This document shows, piece by piece, positions 1-4,851 of a DNA stretch of 9,346 nucleotides. Origin of the DNA: an uncultured Bacteroidales bacterium. GTDB taxonomy: Bacteria > Bacteroidota > Bacteroidia > Bacteroidales > UBA3663. A program made the translations under genes and the position numbers. The number at the start of each line of letters is the position of its first letter. Within the stretch, counting starts at the first letter, position 1. The notes beneath the pieces were generated by a model. The model was not told where the DNA came from. It searched no databases and worked only from the letters and a program-made list of their open reading frames with translations. The stretch lies in contig CALBPV010000009.1 of assembly GCA_937899265.1 (NCBI GenBank), positions 1 to 9,346 of the forward strand, written 5' to 3'.

Positions 1-121
1 TCACCTGCGTCATGATGACGAAGAACGAGGCGAAGGCCAGGCTCAAGCCCAGCAGGTTCAACACATACGCCGACTTGAAGCGACGCGCCATGTACCAAAG
101 GTTTCTCAATATCCCTTTCAT
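1..121 (-). CDS. FtsX/MacB-type ABC transporter permease, N-terminal fragment
   Basis: The reverse strand reads an ATG at 121-119 followed by 40 open codons to the window edge, so only the N terminus is present. The peptide begins MKGILRNLWYMARRFKSAYV and continues into a hydrophobic stretch (about residues 20-38, NLLGLSLAFASFFVIM). A short basic cytoplasmic segment with an RNLWY/ARRFK pattern followed by a first transmembrane helix is the usual start of Bacteroidetes FtsX/MacB-like permeases that drive efflux or extrusion with a separate ATPase. It starts 6 bases after the stop of the HlyD-like adaptor, so it is the third gene of the TolC-adaptor-permease operon. The ATPase, the periplasmic domain and the C-terminal helices lie outside the window. 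The family call rests on these 40 residues and the context. Confidence 0.8.
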   Translation of the reverse strand, partial: MKGILRNLWYMARRFKSAYVLNLLGLSLAFASFFVIMTQV

Positions 122-127
122 TTTCTT

Positions 128-1381
128 TTACTGATTGATAATCAACACTTCATTGTCTTTGAATGCCTCGTAGCCGCTGGTGACGACGCGTTCGCCAGAC
201 TCTAAGCCTTCGAGTACCTCATAGTATTGCGGATTCTGGCGACCTATGCGGATGTTGCGGCGGTAGGCTTTCTGTCCGCTCTTGTCGAGCACGAAGACCC
301 ATTGTCCGCCCGTGGTCTGGAAGAAGGTGCCGCGAGGGATGAGTACTGCCTGTTCGGGCTGGCCCAGTTCGAGGTCTATGTAGTAGGTCTGACCGGTGCG
401 AATATTCTCGGGCCTTTCGCCTGCAAACACAAAGTCGGTGCGGAACTTGCCTTGACGCACCTCGGGATAGACCTTGCGCACGGTGAGCCGATAGTCGCGA
501 CCCTGTCGGCTGAAGGAGGCCGACAGCCCCTGACGCACGCGGTCGATGTAATGCTCGTCTATCTGTGCCTGCACCTTGTAGTCACTGAGGTCGTTCAGCT
601 GCCCTATCTTCTGTCCCGAAGCCACACTCTGTCCCAGCTCCACGTCGAGGAGTCCGAGCTCTCCGTCGATGGTTGCTCTCACCTCGAGTTTGTCCTTGCG
701 CTGGCGGACAAGTACTACGTTGCGGCGCATGTTCTCCAGATTGTCTTCCATCTGGTCCATCTGCACGGTGCGGTAGAGGCTGTCCTGACGGAGACGTTGG
801 CTGATGAGCGCCCGTTTTTTGTCGGAGAGCAAATATTCCTCCTGCGACTGTAGATAGTCCTCGCGGCTGATGAGCTTCTCCTCATAGAGACGGCGGTTCT
901 GTTCGTAGGTACGTTGTTTGCGTTGGGTGTCCATGTCCAGTTGTGCCTCCTCCGTCCGATTGTTCAAGAGGTCCTGCTGCATGGCCACCTGGGTGTTACG
1001 CAGCAGGTTCTGTTTCTCGGCCAACTCGGCCTCGGCATTCAGGATTTGCAGGTCGAGGTTGCTGTTGCTCAGCCGCACAATGACATCGCCCTTCTTGACG
1101 TGCGTGCCTTCCTCGACAACCTTCTCCATTACGATGCCGCCTTCCTCCGGCGAAATCTGCACCACCTGAATGGGTAGCACCTGTCCGTTGGTGCGCACAT
1201 AATCTTTGAACTTTGCCTGAGAGACCACACTGACCGTGATGTCGGCGGCATCCACTTTCAAAGTGGAGGCATGATTGCCGAAGATAATCCAAAGGAGGAG
1301 AAACAGCACCCCCACACCGCCGGTTATGTAGGGAATATGTTTCTTCCGAAGTCCTTTTTTCTGTTCTATAATTCTGTCCAT
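128..1381 (-). CDS. HlyD/RND-type periplasmic adaptor (membrane fusion protein)
   Basis: This 417-residue protein should link an inner-membrane transporter to an outer-membrane TolC channel. A basic N terminus is followed by one membrane anchor (about 18-34, ITGGVGVLFLLLWIIFG). Residues about 65-105 look like the first half of a lipoyl/biotinyl domain (GGIVMEKVVEEGTHVKKGDV). Residues about 108-235 are rich in Glu, Gln, Arg and Leu and should form the alpha-hairpin coiled coil. The second lipoyl half follows (ATIDGELGLLDVELGQSV), then beta-barrel and membrane-proximal domains to the end. Length and order fit the adaptors of MacAB-like systems. The ATG at 1381-1379 is the natural start because the anchor follows at once. 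The gene lies 169 bp downstream of the TolC-like gene and 6 bp upstream of the permease. The long spacer from tolC is almost entirely repeat DNA, which may alter expression between the two genes. Confidence 0.93.
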   Translation of the reverse strand: MDRIIEQKKGLRKKHIPYITGGVGVLFLLLWIIFGNHASTLKVDAADITVSVVSQAKFKDYVRTNGQVLPIQVVQISPEEGGIVMEKVVEEGTHVKKGDVIVRLSNSNLDLQILNAEAELAEKQNLLRNTQVAMQQDLLNNRTEEAQLDMDTQRKQRTYEQNRRLYEEKLISREDYLQSQEEYLLSDKKRALISQRLRQDSLYRTVQMDQMEDNLENMRRNVVLVRQRKDKLEVRATIDGELGLLDVELGQSVASGQKIGQLNDLSDYKVQAQIDEHYIDRVRQGLSASFSRQGRDYRLTVRKVYPEVRQGKFRTDFVFAGERPENIRTGQTYYIDLELGQPEQAVLIPRGTFFQTTGGQWVFVLDKSGQKAYRRNIRIGRQNPQYYEVLEGLESGERVVTSGYEAFKDNEVLIINQ

Positions 1382-1399
1382 TGTTCTGATGTTATTTTG

Positions 1400-1517
1400 G
1401 GTTCATAGTGAATGGTTGAACCCCTTAAATCCTGAATCTTGAATCTTGAAACCCTTCCCCCTTCCCTTTAGGGAGGGGCTGGGGGTAGGCTGTGAGGGGC
1501 TGAGGAGAGGCTGAACC
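1400..1517. repeat. Composite intergenic repeat element, copy 1
   Basis: This 118-bp block starts with GGTTCA and ends with TGAACC, so its ends are inverted. In order it holds a small imperfect palindrome (1400-1422, GGTTCA to TGAACC), four heptads of the CCTGAAT/CTTGAAT type (1424-1451), a C-rich/G-rich inverted repeat around 1456-1478 (CCTTCCC, loop TTTA, GGGAGG), a G-rich tail, and AGAGGCTGAACC. A second copy with the same order lies at 4740-4851; the main difference is about 17 extra bases in the G-rich tail here. It fills most of the spacer between the TolC and HlyD genes of one operon. No transposase or ORF is associated, so it resembles a non-autonomous or slippage-built intergenic repeat. 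In RNA the central part could fold as a hairpin. Confidence 0.8.
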
Positions 1518-1549
1518 TTTGACCTTAGACCTTTGACCTTAGACCTTTG
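1518..1549. repeat. Heptad array TTTGACC/TTAGACC
   Basis: Heptads alternate here: TTTGACC (1518-1524), TTAGACC (1525-1531), TTTGACC (1532-1538), TTAGACC (1539-1545), then a partial TTTGC. On the minus strand these read GGTCTAA and GGTCAAA, the same units that form the array at 4623-4735 on the plus strand. The array directly continues repeat copy 1 and ends one base before the TolC stop codon (1553-1551). Confidence 0.85.
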
Positions 1550-1550
1550 C

Positions 1551-2957
1551 TTACTCCGTGTCGCAGATTCTTTCGCCGCTGTAATAGCGGGTCATCCGTT
1601 CTTTGAGAGCCGTCATGAGGCGGCATTGCAGCAGCTGTGCTCGCGACTGCAAGAGGGTGGCCGATGTGGTCTGCACATCGATGCTTGAAGCAAGACCTTC
1701 TTCGTATTTGCGGGCGGTGAGCCGATAGGCCAGGGAATCGGCCTCCACCTTGCGTTCCATTTGGACGGTCTGTCGGCGGTAGCCTTCCCAGTCGCTTGCG
1801 GCCCTGAGGCGAAGTTTGGTCAATTCGTCCTGTTTTTGGGCCAACTCTTCTTCAGCGATACGCAGGTTGTTGCGTTGACGCCGGATATTGGTGAGGGTCT
1901 GCAGGCGGTTGAAGAGCGGTATCGTGAGAGAGGCATAAACATACTCTCCCCTGTTGTTGTTCAGCTGTTCGCCGTAGCCTGTGGCTTCCGAGTGAAGCAC
2001 CTTGTTATAGGTCGTATTGACACCGGCACTGACAGAAAGCGACGGGGACAGTCCTCCCCTCGCGACACGCAGATTGCTGCGCGCCTGGCTTACACTCTGC
2101 CGGGCCGCCTCTATCATGGGGTGATCATCGGTATCTGCCCAGTCTGCGGCTTCTCCGTCATGGGTCGTTTCCTCTGAACTTCTTTTCCCCGTATTCCCCG
2201 TTATTATAATGAAAAAACTCTTGTTTTTTTGAACTTCTTGAAACCTGAAACTTGAATCCTGAAACCTGAGAGTGTCCAAATCCTCTGCCGTCTCTATCTC
2301 TCCCTGCCAGTTCATGAGCTGGGCGAGAGCAAGACGTGCCGTGACGAGTTCGTTGCTCTGGCGGGTCACCTCGTATTCATCGGCAGCCAGCTGTGCTTCC
2401 ATTTGGGCGACGTCGGCTTCGCTCTTCCGTCCCACTTCGCACATCAGACGGGTCTGTAGAAGGCTCTGGCGGCTTTGTTCGAGCTTCTCCCCTGCCATTC
2501 GCACTGTCCCCTGATAGTAGAGCACATTGCAGTAAGCCTCAAAGACCTGAAGGCAGAGTTCGTCGCGCTTGGCCTGCAACTCGCTGTTGCCCATGAGCAC
2601 GCCTGCCCGAGCAGCACGGAGACGGTTGATGTTTTGGAAGCCGTCGAATAGCGGAAGCGAGGCCGTGACGGAGTAGCCGTTGTAGAACGTACTCACATTG
2701 GTATAGGTGTTGGTCTCGGGATCGATGGCTCGTCCGAAGTTATACTGAGCCCCGATGTTGCCGCTCAGCGAGGGAAGCATGGAACCGATAGCTGCCAGAC
2801 GTTCAGCCCGGCGGTTGTCCTGCGTCAACTGACTGATGCGTATGTCGTGGTTGTGGGCCACAGCATAACGCATGCAGTCGGTGACTGTCAGTGCCTGCTG
2901 AGCCGTCACGGCTGAGCAGAGCATTTGAATGATTAAAGTTATTCTAATTGTTTTCAT
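1551..2957 (-). CDS. TolC-family outer membrane efflux protein with a repeat-derived insertion
   Basis: This 468-residue protein is an outer-membrane channel of the TolC/OEP family. Residues 1-19 (MKTIRITLIIQMLCSAVTAQ) form a Sec signal peptide. The mature protein opens with LTVTDCMRYAVAHNHDIRIS, the standard OEP start, and both structural repeats are visible: residues about 40-225 and 280-460, each with long amphipathic helices and a beta part (SLPLFDGFQNINRLRAA; LTIPLFNRLQTLTNIRR). The reading frame stays open upstream to 3065, but the ATG at 2957 is chosen because the signal peptide starts there and the promoter at 2988-3018 lies inside the upstream part. Between the two halves, residues about 232-262 (FQDSSFRFQEVQ onward) are encoded by heptad repeat DNA and are not typical of the family. 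The frame is intact, so the protein may still work. The adaptor and permease genes follow. Confidence 0.93.
   Translation of the reverse strand: MKTIRITLIIQMLCSAVTAQQALTVTDCMRYAVAHNHDIRISQLTQDNRRAERLAAIGSMLPSLSGNIGAQYNFGRAIDPETNTYTNVSTFYNGYSVTASLPLFDGFQNINRLRAARAGVLMGNSELQAKRDELCLQVFEAYCNVLYYQGTVRMAGEKLEQSRQSLLQTRLMCEVGRKSEADVAQMEAQLAADEYEVTRQSNELVTARLALAQLMNWQGEIETAEDLDTLRFQDSSFRFQEVQKNKSFFIIITGNTGKRSSEETTHDGEAADWADTDDHPMIEAARQSVSQARSNLRVARGGLSPSLSVSAGVNTTYNKVLHSEATGYGEQLNNNRGEYVYASLTIPLFNRLQTLTNIRRQRNNLRIAEEELAQKQDELTKLRLRAASDWEGYRRQTVQMERKVEADSLAYRLTARKYEEGLASSIDVQTTSATLLQSRAQLLQCRLMTALKERMTRYYSGERICDTE
2175..2271. repeat. Repeat DNA inserted in frame within the TolC gene
   Basis: Five heptads run without a break from 2237 to 2271 (CTTGAAA, CCTGAAA, CTTGAAT, CCTGAAA, CCTGAGA), the same units as in the intergenic elements at 1424-1451 and 4764-4805. 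To their left a 45-bp segment with TTCCCCGTATTCCCCG and an A/T-rich stretch is bracketed by the 10-bp direct repeat TGAACTTCTT (2175-2184 and 2230-2239). On the coding (minus) strand three heptads make 21 bases, so they are read as a 7-residue period, giving FQDSSFR then FQ. The block sits where the two halves of the TolC fold join, a place likely to tolerate extra residues. Confidence 0.85.
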
Positions 2958-2987
2958 TTTTTGCCATTTTTTTTGATTTCGACACCG

Positions 2988-3018
2988 CAAAGGTAAGACA
3001 AAACTTCGAATGATGCAA
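2988..3018 (-). promoter_or_regulatory. Promoter of the efflux operon
   Basis: On the minus strand TACCTTTG (2995-2988) matches the Bacteroidetes -7 consensus TAnnTTTG. A TTGC (3018-3015), a weak match to the -33 TTTG, lies 19 bp upstream. The expected transcription start is near 2981-2984, giving a leader of about 25 bases before the tolC ATG at 2957. Confidence 0.7.
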
Positions 3019-3050
3019 GACTTTTGTGGCCGAGAGGAGCCGTTTGTAAA

Positions 3051-3084
3051 AATTTTTGACAACAATGTGTCTAATTTTTTGACA
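3051..3084. promoter_or_regulatory. Candidate operator: repeated TTTTTGACA with internal inverted repeat
   Basis: AATTTTTGACA (3051-3061) recurs as AATTTTTTGACA (3073-3084), a 22-23 bp offset or about two helical turns. Between them GACA (3058-3061) and TGTC (3068-3071) form an inverted repeat. The block is about 70-100 bp upstream of the predicted tolC transcription start, where an NtrC/Fis-type activator could bind. Binding by the adjacent regulator is an inference. Confidence 0.35.
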
Positions 3085-3131
3085 TTACCGGAGATTCAGA
3101 GCCCGATTTTCAAGGATAAATGCGTTATTTT

Positions 3132-3152
3132 CGGAAAAAATCCGTATCTTTG
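3132..3152 (+). promoter_or_regulatory. Promoter -7 box of the two-component genes with an overlapping inverted repeat
   Basis: TATCTTTG (3145-3152) is a perfect TAnnTTTG box. No good -33 TTTG is seen at the usual 19-21 bp. Immediately upstream CGGA-AAAAA-TCCG (3132-3144) is a perfect 4-bp inverted repeat lying in the promoter spacer, a suitable place for autoregulation. The box ends only 8 bases before the ATG of the regulator. Confidence 0.6.
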
Positions 3153-3160
3153 CACCCGAA

Positions 3161-3685
3161 ATGCAAAACTATGGTACTATACTCGTCATCGATGACAACG
3201 AAGCCGTGCTCACAGCGCTGAAGTACTGCCTCGCGGGAACATTTGAACGTGTGCTGACACAATCGTCGCCCCAAAACATCCTCACCGTGCTACAGCAGGA
3301 AGTGGTGGATTTGGTGCTTTTGGATATGAATTTCACCCTCGGTGTGAACAACGGACAGGACGGACTCGTCTGGCTCAGAGCCATCCGCAAACATCATCCC
3401 GACATTCCCGTGGTGCTCATCACAGCCTACGGAGAAGTTTCTCTCGCTGTGCGCGGACTGAAAAGCGGCGCTGCCGACTTTATCACCAAACCCTGGGAGA
3501 ACGACGACCTGATACGCAAATTGAAGGACGTGATAGATGCCAAGAAAGACGTGGCTACCCTCGATGAAGTGGAAGCCGAACATATCCGGCGTGTCATAGA
3601 CCGCTGTCACGGAAACATGAAAATGGCAGCCGAACAGCTGGGTATCACGCGACAGACATTGTATAATAAAACTAAGAAACTATAG
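3161..3685 (+). CDS. Response regulator: receiver plus Fis-type HTH, no AAA+ domain
   Basis: This 174-residue protein is the DNA-binding partner of the kinase encoded next to it. Residues 1-125 are a CheY-like receiver: acidic pair D11/D12 (VIDDNE), phosphoacceptor D55 (LVLLDM), T88 (LITAY) and K110 (ITKPW). Residues 135-174 are a Fis/NtrC C-terminal helix-turn-helix (HIRRVIDRCHGNMKMAAEQL, then GITRQTLYNKTKKL). NtrC-family regulators of this type usually carry a sigma-54 AAA+ domain of about 230 residues between the two parts; here it is absent, giving the layout of RegA/ActR/PrrA regulators. It should therefore act without sigma-54 remodelling. ATG 3161 is the only plausible start and lies almost at the predicted transcription start, so the mRNA may be leaderless. 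The kinase begins 5 bases after its stop. The divergent efflux operon is the likely target. Confidence 0.93.
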   Translation: MQNYGTILVIDDNEAVLTALKYCLAGTFERVLTQSSPQNILTVLQQEVVDLVLLDMNFTLGVNNGQDGLVWLRAIRKHHPDIPVVLITAYGEVSLAVRGLKSGAADFITKPWENDDLIRKLKDVIDAKKDVATLDEVEAEHIRRVIDRCHGNMKMAAEQLGITRQTLYNKTKKL

Positions 3686-3690
3686 GAACT

Positions 3691-4548
3691 TTGGACTGGA
3701 AGGACTTCATTTTGGCAGGATTGCTGTTGCTCTTGGTGGGCGGCATCGCATGGTGGTTCCGACATCAGCACAAGCTGAAGGCGCGAGCTTACTTGATGCG
3801 TGAGGCCCTCCACAATCGCGACTTCTCGTTCAGGCTGTCAACCAAAGGACTGCCCTCCGGCGAAAAAGCCGTTCAGCAACTTCTCAACGATATGGGCCGG
3901 GAAATACGGATGCTGATGGACAAAAACGAAGTGGAATCGTGGCAACGTCTCACCCGCGTACTCACCCACGAAATCATGAATGCCACAGCCCCCATCTCAA
4001 GCATCACCCAATCTTTCCTGGAACGCCCCGATGTGAAAGGCTCTCCTCTGGAGGACGGAATAAGAGCCATACGCGACACAAGTGCAGGATTGACGGCCTT
4101 CGTGAAGAGCTACCGCACCATGACACGAATCCAACAGGCTGAACTACGGGACATCTCCCTTGCCGACATAACGGAAAGCGTACGTTTGATGTTCCCCGAC
4201 TTGGAGTGGACTGCCGACAGTTCCGTCAATCGGACCGTATGCGCCGACGAGAATCTTCTGCGACAGGTTTTGACAAACCTCGTCAAAAATGCCGTCGAAG
4301 CCGGAGCAACTAAACTCAACCTTCGCTGGAACAACGACGGACTCGACGTCAGCAACAATGGAAAACCAATCCCCGCAGAAATACGCCCCGAAATCTTCGT
4401 CCCATTCTTTACCACCAAACAAGGCGGCTCCGGAATAGGTCTGGCTCTCTCACGGCAAATGATGATGACGCAAGGCGGCAACTTGATGCTCTGCGATAAT
4501 CCCGTCATCGGCTACAGCGTCACCTTCACGGTTATCCTCCGGAAATAA
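3691..4548 (+). CDS. Sensor histidine kinase (NtrY-like), probable TTG start
   Basis: This 285-residue kinase has one N-terminal membrane helix (about 7-23, ILAGLLLLLVGGIAWWF) and a short linker. The dimerization/phosphoacceptor helix has H93 in RLTRVLTHEIMNATAPISSI. The HATPase_c domain follows: N box N196-LVKN-A, a G1 region written VSNNGKPI (the usual DNGxG is weak), F box FVPFFTTK and G2 box GGSGIGLALS. There is no periplasmic sensor domain, so the signal is probably sensed in or at the membrane. No in-frame ATG lies between the upstream stop (3673-3675) and the membrane helix, so TTG at 3691 is the best start; the next ATG (3796, residue 36) would give a soluble protein. It is co-transcribed with the response regulator and would phosphorylate D55 there. 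Confidence 0.9.
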   Translation: MDWKDFILAGLLLLLVGGIAWWFRHQHKLKARAYLMREALHNRDFSFRLSTKGLPSGEKAVQQLLNDMGREIRMLMDKNEVESWQRLTRVLTHEIMNATAPISSITQSFLERPDVKGSPLEDGIRAIRDTSAGLTAFVKSYRTMTRIQQAELRDISLADITESVRLMFPDLEWTADSSVNRTVCADENLLRQVLTNLVKNAVEAGATKLNLRWNNDGLDVSNNGKPIPAEIRPEIFVPFFTTKQGGSGIGLALSRQMMMTQGGNLMLCDNPVIGYSVTFTVILRK

Positions 4549-4592
4549 ACCTCCGAAGTGCTCAACGACCCGTTTTGGAGCTCTCGTCCCAG

Positions 4593-4739
4593 GGTTCAAG
4601 GTTCAAGCAACTGATGGTTCATGGTCTAAGGTCTAAGGTCTAAGGTCTAAGGGCAAAAGTCTAAGGTCTAAGGTCAAAAGTCAAAGGGCAAAGGTGATCT
4701 ACGTCCTGATGGACGGTCAAAAGTCAAAAGTCAAAGGTC
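4593..4739. repeat. Heptad array GGTCTAA/GGTCAAA
   Basis: Nearly the whole stretch is built of 7-bp units in one register: GGTTCAA twice (4593-4606), GGTTCAT (4616), four GGTCTAA (4623-4650), GGGCAAA, AGTCTAA, GGTCTAA, GGTCAAA, AGTCAAA, GGGCAAA (to 4692), then after a 22-bp interruption GGTCAAA and two AGTCAAA (4715-4735). Variation within units is mostly at positions 1, 3 and 5. It lies between the convergent kinase and esterase genes and runs straight into composite element copy 2. The remaining gap from 4549 to 4592 shows no clear terminator. Confidence 0.88.
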
Positions 4740-4851
4740 GGTTCATGGTGAATGGTTGAACCTCTTGAATCCTGAAACTTGAATCCTGAAACTTGAATCT
4801 TGGAACCCCACCTCCCTTCCCTTCAGGGGAGGGCTGGGGAGAGGCTGAACC
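4740..4851. repeat. Composite intergenic repeat element, copy 2
   Basis: This 112-bp block has the same layout as 1400-1517: GGTTCATGGTGAATGG at the left, heptads CTTGAAT and CCTGAAA alternating from 4764 to 4798 (ending with CTTGGAA), a C-rich/G-rich inverted repeat (CCCTTCCC, loop, GGGGAGGG, about 4813-4830), and AGAGGCTGAACC at the right end. The first and last six bases are inverted (GGTTCA/TGAACC). It touches the stop codon (4854-4852) of the esterase gene with no base between. It sits between convergent genes and its central hairpin could help end transcription from either side. Confidence 0.82.

Noticed and set aside
2994..3036. Sigma-54 promoter upstream of tolC (GGCCAC and TTGCA on the minus strand)
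   Set aside because: The GG and GC elements are 13 bases apart instead of 10, and a good TAnnTTTG box lies next to them; the regulator also lacks the AAA+ domain.
2958..3065. Upstream extension of TolC to a start at 3065
   Set aside because: It would place 36 non-family residues before a clear signal peptide and would cover the promoter.
4549..4592. Intrinsic terminator after the kinase gene
   Set aside because: Only short CCTCCG direct repeats are seen, without a stable stem followed by a U run.
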